Below are positions 45,947 through 54,377 of a stretch of DNA of 57,031 nucleotides, one piece after another. Location of the stretch: positions 1-57,031 of the forward strand of contig JAJYIR010000015.1 in assembly GCA_021789935.1 (NCBI GenBank), read 5' to 3'. A program made the translations under genes and the position numbers. Source of the DNA: Nitrospirota bacterium (GTDB lineage: Bacteria; Nitrospirota; Thermodesulfovibrionia; Thermodesulfovibrionales; JdFR-88). The notes under the pieces were generated by a model that was not told where the DNA came from, did not search any database, and saw only the letters and a program-made list of their open reading frames with translations. Position 1 is the stretch's first letter; every line of letters starts with the position of its first letter.

Positions 45947-46879
45947 AAGAGTTTTTTGAGCTTCCCCCCCCTGTCTTCTGAAAGAACCGGGGAAATCCCT
46001 GAGGTGCCGGTTTATGGCGGCTTCATCCGCGCTTTTTATCTGGAGCCTTGTTACAAGTAAAAAAACCGAGGCAAGCGGGACCATAATGAACGCGTCTGCC
46101 AGGCCTATATTGTTTTCCCCTATGTAAAATGTGACCGCCGTATTGAACAGTACCACGGAAACATACAGGGCCGGCCCTACCGCAAATCTCCAGGAGAGCC
46201 CCCGCCCGTAACGATCACGGCCGAAAACAGGAAAAGACCGCTCAAGCAGAAGGTCGATACCCTGAAAGGCCCAAACCATAAGGTAGCCAACTACCGCCCA
46301 TCCGATGAAGTTGGACAGGGGAACGCCAAAGTAGGCCCCCACGCTCCTGTAGCCGTATATTTGTCCCAGAAACCACCTGCCGCCGCGCAGCGCCACCGGG
46401 TCTATTATAATGTCCAGGCAGACAAAAAGAAGCGCGGCAAGAACTCTTGTTGAAACCAGTGCCCTCGTTTCCCATGTGTCCAGCAAAAAAGCGCCGTCCC
46501 AAAAAGGGAGTTTTTTGAAGGGTGCGCGGAGGGCCTCCCTGCCGGGCAAACGGGGCGAGACCGCAAAGAGGGCCGTCGAATAGCTGGCATAAGCCAGAAA
46601 GACGTAGCTTGCCGAATCCATGAGGGGCACACCTTTTACCCATAGCTCCCTGCCGGTTGTGTTTTGTATATAGAAATAAGCGCCGTAGGGAAAGCCGTTA
46701 TGGATGGAGGAAACCTCGGAACCCCACGCTATCAGATAACCCGCCACCGAAAAAAGCAGGGCCCTTTTATACCCGAACTGCATCGAGCAGCCAAAAAGAT
46801 AAGCCATAAAAAAAAGGAAAACGTAAGGCCTTAAAGCGATGGTGCCCAGCAGCAGGTGAATGAAATGGCCCACGGACAA
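45914..46879 (-). CDS. CruF-like / DUF422 carotenoid-biosynthesis-type membrane protein
   Basis: 321 residues, about eight membrane helices. The family blocks are seen: SEVSSIHNGFPYGAYFY (about 54-70), DIIIDPVALRGGRWFL, and FGVPLSNFIGWAVVGYL. Members include the bisanhydrobacterioruberin hydratase CruF, which hydrates C50 or 1',2' double bonds of carotenoids. Here it follows hpnH by 14 bases at the end of the hopanoid operon, and no carotenoid genes are in the window, so its substrate may be a polyprenyl or hopanoid side chain. That is inference from position. Confidence 0.78.
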   Translation of the reverse strand: MSVGHFIHLLLGTIALRPYVFLFFMAYLFGCSMQFGYKRALLFSVAGYLIAWGSEVSSIHNGFPYGAYFYIQNTTGRELWVKGVPLMDSASYVFLAYASYSTALFAVSPRLPGREALRAPFKKLPFWDGAFLLDTWETRALVSTRVLAALLFVCLDIIIDPVALRGGRWFLGQIYGYRSVGAYFGVPLSNFIGWAVVGYLMVWAFQGIDLLLERSFPVFGRDRYGRGLSWRFAVGPALYVSVVLFNTAVTFYIGENNIGLADAFIMVPLASVFLLVTRLQIKSADEAAINRHLRDFPGSFRRQGGEAQKTLSQGQNKSFKG

Positions 46880-46893
46880 TCAAAAACGCGCGC

Positions 46894-47922
46894 TCAGCGT
46901 TTTTTGGAGCTGAAATTCCAGAAGGCGAGCCTGATCCCTGCAAGCGGATTGGTAAAGGCCATCCTCATGACCGTGGTCTCATACCCCCCGTGCACCATGC
47001 AATTTGCGCAGCGCGGGTCTTTTCCATCCTCATAGAGGCTCCAGTCGGTCTTCTCCATCATGCGCGCATAGGTGTCAAAATAGCCGTCCGTAACCAGGTA
47101 GCATGGCGACTTCCACCCAAGAGGGTTATAAGTGGGGTTGCCCCAGGGGGTGCAGCGCATCTGTCTTTTGCCGCACAGGAAATCCATGTAAATAGGGGTA
47201 TTTATAAGAGGGTATTTCTTCAGGACACCGGACATGCCGGAGAATTTTTCGTTTATCTCCTTGCGGTTGAAAAATATGTTGTCCTCAACGCTCTGATAGG
47301 CAAAGGCCGGAGAAATAAGCATCCCGTCCACACGGGCGGATTGCAGAAGATCGAAAAGGCCCTCAATCTCCTCCGGGCTGGACGCCTTGTATACCGTGGT
47401 GTTCGTGCTCACCCTGAAACCTTTTTCTTTTGCCCTCCGTATGGACTCCACGACCTTTTTGAAAGAGCCCGGCAGGCCTGTTATCTTGTCATGTGTGGTG
47501 TCCATGCCGTCCAGATGAAAATTGAGGGTGAGGGCCGGATGGGGATTAAAGCTCTCTACGAACTCCTGTGCGAGCAATCCGTTTGTGCAGAGGTAAATAT
47601 ATTTGCCCTCGTTAAGCAGTCCATTTACGAGCGGCTTCAAATCCTTGTAGAGCATGGGCTCGCCGCCGGTTATCGCGACCACCGGAGCCCCGCATTCCCT
47701 TGCGGCCTCAAGACAGGCGGACACCGGCAGGTCGCCTTCAGCCGCCGTTCTTATCCTGTCGCATCCCATGCAGGCCAGGTTGCAGCGGTGGGTCGGCTCC
47801 AGCATCAGCACAAGAGGGAATCTCTTTTTCCCGGTCAGGGTGTTCTTTATGAAATGCCATGTCAGGGTCTTGTAAAGCCCGGGCTGAAAGCGTGTTTCTG
47901 TTTCTGTTTTTTTATTTTCCAC
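46894..47922 (-). CDS. hpnH: Radical SAM protein HpnH, adenosylhopane synthase
   Basis: Joins an adenosyl radical from S-adenosylmethionine to diploptene, starting the hopanoid side chain. 342 residues. Radical-SAM cysteines in THRCNLACMGCDRI (Cys47, 51, 54), SAM-binding GGEPMLY, and a C-terminal NCMVHGGYETT-type block with extra Cys typical of HpnH. The start is GTG 47922, four bases after the DUF116 stop. The N-terminus has a Lys/Thr/Glu run (KKTETET) from a TTTCTG-type repeat in the DNA. Confidence 0.93.
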   Translation of the reverse strand: MENKKTETETRFQPGLYKTLTWHFIKNTLTGKKRFPLVLMLEPTHRCNLACMGCDRIRTAAEGDLPVSACLEAARECGAPVVAITGGEPMLYKDLKPLVNGLLNEGKYIYLCTNGLLAQEFVESFNPHPALTLNFHLDGMDTTHDKITGLPGSFKKVVESIRRAKEKGFRVSTNTTVYKASSPEEIEGLFDLLQSARVDGMLISPAFAYQSVEDNIFFNRKEINEKFSGMSGVLKKYPLINTPIYMDFLCGKRQMRCTPWGNPTYNPLGWKSPCYLVTDGYFDTYARMMEKTDWSLYEDGKDPRCANCMVHGGYETTVMRMAFTNPLAGIRLAFWNFSSKKR

Positions 47923-47926
47923 TATT

Positions 47927-48721
47927 TTATTGGCCGCTGTTTTTTGAAATCTTTCTCAGCTCCTCCTTGATAAAGATCACCGCTTCGCTGAACTCTTCCA
48001 TCTGCACGCCTGTGTTCTTGCAAGGCCCTTCCGGCCGCACGTTCGGTATGGCCAGCACAGGCACTTTCTCCGCCACGTCCTTCATTCCGCTCATGAGGTC
48101 CCTCTCGCAGGCAACGGCAAGAATGAAGGTCGGCCTGTATTCCTCTATCGCCCTTCTTGCCTCCTCCCCGCCCACCGCGGTGACCACCTTGAACAGGCCC
48201 TCGCCGGCGATGGAAAGTATCTCCTTCCTCACTTCGGCCTTCAGGCAGCGAGGCAGCAGTATGAGCGGCCTTTCCGGGCTGAACTTCCCCGCATAAGACC
48301 TTATCAGGCTGTTATGGGCCTTGATGAATGAATTGCCGACCCTGTCCCTGCTTATGCCGAACTTGGAACCAAGCCAGACCGTTTTGGGCAAAAGGAAAAG
48401 CACGTACTTCTCAATCCATTTACTGGGGAAAAGCGGCTTCCCCCATTTGGCAAGAGCAAAACACCAGGCGCTGCCGGCCAGGGCCATGGCAATGGCGGCC
48501 GCTATAAGCACGTTCTCCACGAAACCGGGGGCGGACGGGCTGAACTGTGCCAGCCTGGGCTGTATCATGTAAAGACCCACAAAAGACAAGACCGCAAACA
48601 GTATGACCATAACTACGGCCAATACTATGAAGGTCCGCGGGGCCTCGTCAACTTTCAGGTCCCTCTGGTCCAGACCACCATCCCACCCGGCCCATTCGTC
48701 TCCGAGTTTTCTGTCTTTCAT
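47927..48721 (-). CDS. DUF116 membrane protein in the hopanoid operon
   Basis: 264 residues from ATG 48721, whose ATGA overlaps the hpnA stop; an earlier ATG at 48778 would overlap hpnA by 61 bases. Two N-terminal membrane helices (about 30-52 and 66-92), then a cytoplasmic DUF116 domain with three conserved-looking cysteines: LLPRCLK, ACERDL and GPCKNT, plus GNSFIKAHNSL. The cysteines could hold a metal or iron-sulfur centre. It lies between hpnA and hpnH in one operon, so a role in hopanoid side-chain assembly, for example electron supply to HpnH, is possible but untested here. Confidence 0.8.
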   Translation of the reverse strand: MKDRKLGDEWAGWDGGLDQRDLKVDEAPRTFIVLAVVMVILFAVLSFVGLYMIQPRLAQFSPSAPGFVENVLIAAAIAMALAGSAWCFALAKWGKPLFPSKWIEKYVLFLLPKTVWLGSKFGISRDRVGNSFIKAHNSLIRSYAGKFSPERPLILLPRCLKAEVRKEILSIAGEGLFKVVTAVGGEEARRAIEEYRPTFILAVACERDLMSGMKDVAEKVPVLAIPNVRPEGPCKNTGVQMEEFSEAVIFIKEELRKISKNSGQ

Positions 48722-49746
48722 ATGCAAATTGCTGCTCCTGTCTTTCTTGTGTTTACGTATCCGTTTCCGGAAAACCACTCTACCGCCTGGCGCACCGCGT
48801 CTCTTATCGGCGTCCTTGGCATCTTGAGCTCATTTTGCGCCTTGGTGGAATCATAATACATATACTTCCCGGCCATCTTCACTCCGGTCAGGGGTATGGC
48901 GGGAGGTCTTTTCCCTCCGTATAAAAACCTTGAAAACCCTTCGCTTATGTATGCCGCGGCCAGCACGGGAATATAGGGCAGTTTTACGGAAGGGGCCTTT
49001 ACCCCGGAAACCATGGAAAGCTCAAGATAAAAATCCTTAAGCGCCATATTGTGCCCGCCGAGGATGTATTTCCCGCCAACCCTCCCATAACGCGCGGCCA
49101 GCAGATGGCCCTCCGCCACGTCCTCCACGTTCACGAAATTAAGCCCCGTATCCAGATAAGCCGGCACCTTCCCGTTAAGGAAGCTCACTATCATCGCCCC
49201 TGTCGGGGTCGGTTTTTTATCCATGGCGCCTATCGGGGTGGACGGGTTTACGATTACAACCGGCAGCCCCTTTTGCGCGAATTTCTCCACCTCCCGCTCA
49301 GCCAGGAACTTGGATCTCTTATAATGGCCGGTCATGTCCTTCAGGCTTACGGGGGTGTCCTCATTTGAGGGCTGCCCGTTTTTTTTGGAGGGGGCAAGCG
49401 CACCAACGGTGCTGGTATAAACTATCCTGCCCGCCCCGGCCTGCCTGGCGGCCCTCATCACGTTGACCGTGCCGGCAACATTTGTCTCATACATGCCGGC
49501 CGGGTCCGGCACCCACAGCCTGTAGTCAGCCGCAAGGTGATAGACCTCCTCGCAGCCGCTTGCGGCCCTTGAAACGGAGCCAAAATCCCTTACATCGCCT
49601 TTTACCATCTCTACCCCGAGCCTGGAGAGCTCAGGGGCGGCTTTTTCGTCCCGTACAAGGGCGCGGACATCGCAGCCCCTGCCTGCGAGTTTTACTGCAA
49701 CATGGAAACCTACAAAGCCCGTGGCCCCCGTAACTAAGGCTTTCAT
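48718..49746 (-). CDS. hpnA: Hopanoid-associated sugar epimerase-like SDR protein HpnA
   Basis: 342 residues of the extended short-chain dehydrogenase family. NAD(P) motif GATGFVGFH (7-15), DVRDFGS, and the catalytic YKRSK with upstream STVGAL. HpnA proteins are hopanoid-cluster markers whose exact reaction is not settled. It lies 77 bases after shc and overlaps the DUF116 gene by four bases, so it is second in the shc-hpnA-DUF116-hpnH-cruF-like operon. Confidence 0.88.
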   Translation of the reverse strand: MKALVTGATGFVGFHVAVKLAGRGCDVRALVRDEKAAPELSRLGVEMVKGDVRDFGSVSRAASGCEEVYHLAADYRLWVPDPAGMYETNVAGTVNVMRAARQAGAGRIVYTSTVGALAPSKKNGQPSNEDTPVSLKDMTGHYKRSKFLAEREVEKFAQKGLPVVIVNPSTPIGAMDKKPTPTGAMIVSFLNGKVPAYLDTGLNFVNVEDVAEGHLLAARYGRVGGKYILGGHNMALKDFYLELSMVSGVKAPSVKLPYIPVLAAAYISEGFSRFLYGGKRPPAIPLTGVKMAGKYMYYDSTKAQNELKMPRTPIRDAVRQAVEWFSGNGYVNTRKTGAAICI

Positions 49747-49823
49747 CTTAAAAATCTGCTGAAACTTTCATTAAATAAAAATTACCATCGCTTTCGTACG
49801 AGGGGAAAAAGAAAAAACCCCGA

Positions 49824-51818
49824 TTATGCCTTTTTTACCCTGGCTTTCCTCGCCCCAAAAAACCTGCCAAGGGCCATGAGAGGGAAGCAGTTCCTGTAAT
49901 TATGATAACGTATCATGAAGTATTTGGGAAAACCTGTCCCTGTGAACTCATCCTCGTCCCAGGTGCCGTCCACGTTCTGTTTTTCAATCAGATAGCGCAC
50001 GCCTCTTTCAGCCTCCGCGGACCAGGCCTCGCCTGCCGCCACCAGGGCCAGTATGGCCCAGCCCGTTTGGGAGGGTGTGCTTGCTCCATGCCCCTTCAAC
50101 CTGCAATCGCCGTAGGAATCGCAGCACTCCCCCCATCCGCCATCCAGGTTCTGGAAATTCTTGAGCCACCTGACGGCCCTGCGGACATATGGCTTTGAAA
50201 GGTCTTCGCCGATGGAAGCAAGGCCCATTATGACAGACCATGTCCCGTAAATATAATTGACACCCCACCTGCCCCAGAATGAGCCGTCCTCCTCCTGGGT
50301 CTTCCTGATGAAATCTATGGCGCGCTCCACCCTCGGGTCCGAAATGCTGAAGCCGGTCATCATGCCGAGCATCTCCAGTACCCGTCCCGTAACGTCAGCG
50401 GTGGAAGGGTCTGTCATCGCCTCCAGGTCCCCGAAGGGTATCTGGTTCAGGACCTCCAGGTTGTTGTCGACATCGAAGGCCCCCCAGCCCCCGTCGCTGC
50501 CCTGCATGCCGAGCACCCAGTTTATTCCCTTTTCTATTTTCTTTTTTGCATGTTCCTTGTCCGCGTAATTGCTGAGAAACATAAGGACCACTGCCGAATC
50601 GTCCACATCGGGATACCAGCTGTTTTCAAATTCAAACGCCCAGCCGCCAGGCTCAAGCTCTGGCCTTTTTATGCTCCAGTCGCCTTTCTTGTCTATCTGC
50701 TTTGATTCCAGCCAGTGGCAGCCCTTTACCATCGCCGGGTGTTCCCTGGGGACTCCCGAGGTGACAAGCGCCAACGATGTAAGGGCCGTGTCCCACACCG
50801 GGGAGATGCAGGACTGAAGCACCAGCCCGTCATCCTGCTCTATGGCAAACTTGCCCAATGCCTCAAGCCCTTTCCGCATGGGCGGGCTTTCCACCCCGTG
50901 CCCCAGGGCGGAAAGCGCCAGGATAGAGTTCACCATGGCAGGCTGGATGCCGCCCCAGTCGCCCGTCTCCTCCTGGTGTTCGAGCACCCATTTTTCAGCG
51001 GCCCGGAGACCCCGCGACTTCAGCGGCCTCAGCGGAAACCGCTCCAGGCCTTTCATGGTCCTGTCAACCATGCAAAAGAATTTTTTTATAGCCGTATGAA
51101 GCAGCCTGTCCCTTCCCGGGCTGTAGCTCCTGCCTTCCCTGAGGAAAAGCTCATCTATGCGGGCGCTCTCCGGAGGTTCCACCACGGGCCTCATCTCAAG
51201 AATTATTGAAAGCGGCACGAATGTGGAGCGTGCCCAGCTTGAAAAGCTGTATACGCCGAAGGGGAACCTTGGGGGCAAAAGCATTATCTCCACGGGCAGC
51301 GAAGGCAGGTCCCGCCAGTTAACCTGCCCGAACAGCGCCAAAAATATCCTTGTGAAGACCCTTGCAGCCCCAACCCCTCCATGCGCCAGGATGAATTCCC
51401 TTGCCCTTCTAAGAGGCGGCGCATCGGCGCCCAGCCCGGCAAGCTTCAAGGCGAAATAGGATTCTATGGTGCAGTTGAGGTCCCCCGGCCCGCCCCACTG
51501 TATGGGCCATGTGCCGTCCGCCCTCTGCTTGTCCATCAGGTAGGAAGCAATCAGTTTGTCCCTGCGGCGGTCCTCCAGCCCAAGGAAATGCAGGAGCATG
51601 AGATACTCGGCCGTAATGGTGGCATTCGATTCCAGCTCATACCACCAGTACCCTTCTTCATGCTGGTCCGAAAAGAAAAAAGCCTGCGACTTTTTTATTG
51701 CACTTTCCACTTCCAGGGCCAGGTCCGGCGCCTTCGGAAATGGTTTCAGCTCACCCTTTAAGCCTGAGTGCACTATTACAGAGTTGTCTTTAAGAGTGCG
51801 GCTTTTTTTTATTTTCAT
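49824..51818 (-). CDS. shc: Squalene-hopene cyclase
   Basis: Cyclises squalene to hopene/hopanol; monotopic membrane enzyme. 664 residues. Repeated QW motifs are seen (QRADGTWPIQW, QEETGDWGG, GSDGGWGAFD, QEEDGSFWGRW, NLDGGWGE, NVDGTWDE). The catalytic motif is DVDDSAV at 404-410; most family members have DxDDTA, so Thr is Ser here, a mild change. The aromatic WWYELESNATITAEY near the N-terminus is typical. A good promoter lies at 51853-51881. First gene of the hopanoid operon. Confidence 0.96.
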   Translation of the reverse strand: MKIKKSRTLKDNSVIVHSGLKGELKPFPKAPDLALEVESAIKKSQAFFFSDQHEEGYWWYELESNATITAEYLMLLHFLGLEDRRRDKLIASYLMDKQRADGTWPIQWGGPGDLNCTIESYFALKLAGLGADAPPLRRAREFILAHGGVGAARVFTRIFLALFGQVNWRDLPSLPVEIMLLPPRFPFGVYSFSSWARSTFVPLSIILEMRPVVEPPESARIDELFLREGRSYSPGRDRLLHTAIKKFFCMVDRTMKGLERFPLRPLKSRGLRAAEKWVLEHQEETGDWGGIQPAMVNSILALSALGHGVESPPMRKGLEALGKFAIEQDDGLVLQSCISPVWDTALTSLALVTSGVPREHPAMVKGCHWLESKQIDKKGDWSIKRPELEPGGWAFEFENSWYPDVDDSAVVLMFLSNYADKEHAKKKIEKGINWVLGMQGSDGGWGAFDVDNNLEVLNQIPFGDLEAMTDPSTADVTGRVLEMLGMMTGFSISDPRVERAIDFIRKTQEEDGSFWGRWGVNYIYGTWSVIMGLASIGEDLSKPYVRRAVRWLKNFQNLDGGWGECCDSYGDCRLKGHGASTPSQTGWAILALVAAGEAWSAEAERGVRYLIEKQNVDGTWDEDEFTGTGFPKYFMIRYHNYRNCFPLMALGRFFGARKARVKKA

Positions 51819-51852
51819 TTTTTAAGAAAGTGTTGTTTTCCGGCTTAGCCAT

Positions 51853-51881
51853 AACATATCAGAGGCCCCATTGAAAGTCAA
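51853..51881 (-). promoter_or_regulatory. Sigma70-type promoter for the shc operon
   Basis: Minus strand: TTGACT (51876-51881, five of six), 17-base spacer, TATGTT (51853-51858, four of six). It lies in the 90-base gap before shc and gives a short leader of about 30 bases. Boxes seen; activity inferred. Confidence 0.6.
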
Positions 51882-51908
51882 TTATATTTAGAATTCGGGG
51901 GCTTTCAA

Positions 51909-52598
51909 TCAGGCCTGACGTTTTTTGGCCCTTACTTCGCTGAACCTTCTCGCTGCCGTGCGGACCGCATCCGGTATGTCCTTGTTCCTGGCAATAAGGT
52001 TCAGGTCCTTCGATTTTATCCACGGCAGAAAACCCACCGTGACCCCGGGAGGGGTCTTGGAGTTGGACACCAGGTTGTATATGACCGAATAGTTTTTCAC
52101 CCATTCCTTGTTCTTTGCGATTTCGCGCAGCGCCTCTTCCGGCAGGGAGCGCGTGCGCGCAGCCATCTCCACCTCGGAGACCGTAATCCTCGGATTGGCG
52201 ATGACCCCCAGGACCACCTGCTTGTTTGAGTCTTTAATCAGCAGGGAACGGGCCTCCCTGCCTGCCTTCACCGATATGCGGATCTTTTCTCCGGCCGTGA
52301 GAGCCCGGATTTTTTGGGCCAGGTTCTCCCGCTTCGCCTCTTCCGTCTGCTCAGATTTTCCTCCGGGCAGACACGGGGCCTTTCCCCCTGGCAGGCCCAG
52401 GACCCTTGCGGCCTCCTCCCTTACCCTGGGTGGGGCGGCGGGATGGCCGCAGAGGAGCCTTAATATCCCCGGGTTGCCGGTATTCAGCCTTAAGGCCTCC
52501 TCGAACATCCCCTCATCCTGGGCTTCGTCAAGGAGTATCTCCATGGCATCGGCCGAAAGCCTGTCAAACTCAGATGCGGAATTTTCCTGTTCAGCCAT
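51909..52598 (-). CDS. Conserved hypothetical helical-repeat protein
   Basis: 229 residues, soluble, strongly helical. I do not recognise a named domain. A short acidic N-terminal part (about 1-60) with EEALRLNTGNPGILRLLCGHP is followed by a variable linker (about 65-95). The C-terminal half holds several HEAT- or leucine-variant-like units: KQVVLGVIANPRITVSEVEM, RSLPEEALREIAKNKEWV, NSKTPPGVTVGFLPWI and KSKDLNLIARNKDIPDAVR. The pattern of N-P-x-I/T and N-K-x repeats resembles proteins annotated as hypothetical in Deltaproteobacteria. It lies 22 bases after tlyA and is likely co-transcribed with it. Confidence 0.7.
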   Translation of the reverse strand: MAEQENSASEFDRLSADAMEILLDEAQDEGMFEEALRLNTGNPGILRLLCGHPAAPPRVREEAARVLGLPGGKAPCLPGGKSEQTEEAKRENLAQKIRALTAGEKIRISVKAGREARSLLIKDSNKQVVLGVIANPRITVSEVEMAARTRSLPEEALREIAKNKEWVKNYSVIYNLVSNSKTPPGVTVGFLPWIKSKDLNLIARNKDIPDAVRTAARRFSEVRAKKRQA

Positions 52599-52620
52599 AT
52601 AGTTTTTTTAATTTAAAAAA

Positions 52621-53361
52621 TCAAAACCCCTTTCTCATGTATACAAAATATTCTATATTGCCTTTTTTCTGGCCGCGGACGGTGCACTCATACTGCCCAA
52701 GGGTTGAAAGTACCAAAGCGCCGGCCGCCGCTATCACGGACTGCACGGCCGTTTTCCTTTTGGCCTCATCCCTAACCACGCCGCCTTTCTCCACCTCGCC
52801 CCTGCCGACCTCAAACTGGGGTTTTACAAGCGCAAGTATCTCTCCGTCTTTTTTTAGAAACTCAATTACTTTCGGAAGAACCAGCCTGAGCGAAATAAAA
52901 GATACGTCTATCGTTGCAAGGTCTATCTCCTCCGGGATGGCGCTCCTTTCCAGGTGCCTTATATTGGTCTTTTCAAGCAGCACTACCCTGGGGTCTTCCC
53001 TAAGCTTGTAATACAGTTGTCCATAGCCCACATCCACCGCATAGACCCTTCTTGCACCCATGCGCAGCATGAAGTCCGTAAATCCGCCGGTAGAGGCCCC
53101 GACATCCATAACAGTTTTCCCTTCGAAGCTTACGTCCAGGTTTTTGGCCGCTCCCTCCAGCTTCAGCGCCCCCCTGCTTGCATACTGAAGGCCCCCGTGG
53201 ACCTCGATAGACGCGGACTCGTCCACCGGTTCTCCGGCTTTTGTGGCAGGTGCCCCGTTCACATAGATGGCCCCGCTAAGAACAAGGGCGGCCGCCCTCT
53301 GCCTGGTCTCCGCAAGCCCACGTTCCAGAACAAGCATGTCCAGCCTTTTTTTCTTTTTCAA
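52621..53361 (-). CDS. tlyA: TlyA-family S4/FtsJ-like RNA methyltransferase
   Basis: 246 residues. An N-terminal S4 RNA-binding domain (about 6-65; LDMLVLERGLAETRQRAAAL) and a Rossmann methyltransferase (SAM loop VMDVGASTGGFTDFML, about 82-97; VDVGYGQL; ALVKPQFEVGRGEV). The family methylates ribosomal RNA (2'-O in TlyA) and was once called haemolysin. The start is TTG 53361 (reading KKKKRLD); ATG eight codons in is an alternative that would clip the S4 domain. No good ribosome site is visible. The same start codon region follows a long gap. Confidence 0.9.
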   Translation of the reverse strand: MKKKKRLDMLVLERGLAETRQRAAALVLSGAIYVNGAPATKAGEPVDESASIEVHGGLQYASRGALKLEGAAKNLDVSFEGKTVMDVGASTGGFTDFMLRMGARRVYAVDVGYGQLYYKLREDPRVVLLEKTNIRHLERSAIPEEIDLATIDVSFISLRLVLPKVIEFLKKDGEILALVKPQFEVGRGEVEKGGVVRDEAKRKTAVQSVIAAAGALVLSTLGQYECTVRGQKKGNIEYFVYMRKGF

Positions 53362-53797
53362 GGTCTGTTATTTTCCCATAAACAGGGGTGAAGGGTAAAG
53401 CCGGGAGAAGCGATAAGGATTTGTACTCCACCCAGGTGGCTGCCCAGCCGTTTTTTTGTTTTTTTGCGCTTTCCCGTTCAAGCCGGTAATCCCAACTCCC
53501 CGATTTCAAATGATTTTTTCAGTCAGGCTGTTCAAGCGTTCACTACTCCTTTCCGGCTTCAGTTTTTAAGAAGCTAGCCGGCCTCATAATAGGCCGCGAA
53601 TCATGACATTGTCCATATAAACAGTTCATATGAAACATGTAAGGGAAAATAATCCCATGGCATAAACAACCGCCCACTTTTTCTTTTCCCGGGTAAGGTG
53701 TACGTCTCCACTGCAGCGGTGCGGACCGGCTTATCGTAGCAAAGTTCGTCCAGCTATACGTAACAAAACCGCCTTCCCATTCATGTTAATATGAATC
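53362..53797. other. 436-base intergenic region without a clear gene
   Basis: It divides tlyA (minus) from the DUF2007-like gene (plus). It contains a hairpin GGCCT-cataat-AGGCC (53580-53595) and a small GGCT-gccc-AGCC hairpin followed by T7 (about 53439-53457), which has terminator shape on the plus strand but no plus-strand gene before it. A minus-strand open frame from 53509 overlaps the tlyA start and has no recognisable product. No tRNA or repeat was found. Confidence 0.5.
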
Positions 53798-54073
53798 ATG
53801 CCAAGACATCTGCCGGAAGAAATGGGAAGCGAGAAACTCACTCCCCTCTGCCTGGCCGCAAACCTTAAAGATTCCAGGCTGATAGAATCTGTTTTTGACA
53901 GCGCGGGTATTGACTACACTTTCGAGATCACGCCCCTTTCGGGCAAAAGCATATTAGGTATAATATTCGGCTCCATGAAGAAAGGGGTCATGTTCCTGGT
54001 TCCGGAGGGAGTGCATGAAAAGTGTTTAACGCTCCTTGAAGACGCCGGCCTCTCGAATCTTATTATAAAATAG
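53798..54073 (+). CDS. Small DUF2007-like protein
   Basis: 91 residues. The core (LCLAANLKDSRLIESVFDSAGIDYTF, then GVMFLVPEGVHEKCLTLL) matches the ferredoxin-like DUF2007 pattern of signal-transduction-like small proteins: two strands around helices that recall a PII fold. No membrane helix. The short Met-Pro-Arg-His-Leu start is ATG 53798 with a poor ribosome site; an inner ATG (residue 9) is possible. It converges on the zinc-ribbon gene with a nine-base gap. Confidence 0.65.
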   Translation: MPRHLPEEMGSEKLTPLCLAANLKDSRLIESVFDSAGIDYTFEITPLSGKSILGIIFGSMKKGVMFLVPEGVHEKCLTLLEDAGLSNLIIK

Positions 54074-54082
54074 GGCCTGTCA

Positions 54083-54286
54083 TTAAACGGGGCCAGGGCC
54101 TTTTTGCCCCATTCCTTTGAACATGGACTTAAGGTTTTGGCGCGTTTCGTCAATCCCATCCTGGTTTACCTCAATCGGGGTCTGGCAAAGCCGGCACACT
54201 GCCTGCTTGCCCGCCAGGATGTCCTTTAACTTGAACTTGCTCTGCTTTTTGCACTTCGGACACTGAAGCCAGCATTCTAAATCCAA
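54083..54286 (-). CDS. Small zinc-ribbon protein
   Basis: 67 residues from TTG 54286, with GGGAG eight bases upstream. Two CxxC knuckles, CPKC (9-12) and CRLC (31-34), form a zinc ribbon; the second half is helical and basic, ending in a Gly/Lys tail. Such proteins are often called regulatory zinc-ribbon or FmdB-like, but the sequence is too short to say. Lies 91 bases downstream of dxs. Confidence 0.6.
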   Translation of the reverse strand: MDLECWLQCPKCKKQSKFKLKDILAGKQAVCRLCQTPIEVNQDGIDETRQNLKSMFKGMGQKGPGPV

Positions 54287-54377
54287 AACACTATCTCCCT
54301 TCCGTTTTATTTATTCACCCCGGCAAAGGGGCCCCCGGCTATTTTTTGTTTTCCTGTTTTTTATTTTTCAGGCTGCC

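Noticed and set aside
53276-53509. A 77-residue minus-strand frame across the tlyA start
   Set aside because: It starts at TTG, overlaps the S4 domain of TlyA in another frame and matches nothing I know.
53701-53770. Possible tRNA-like segment (gttcgtcc near 53745)
   Set aside because: No cloverleaf, no acceptor stem and no T-loop consensus could be drawn.
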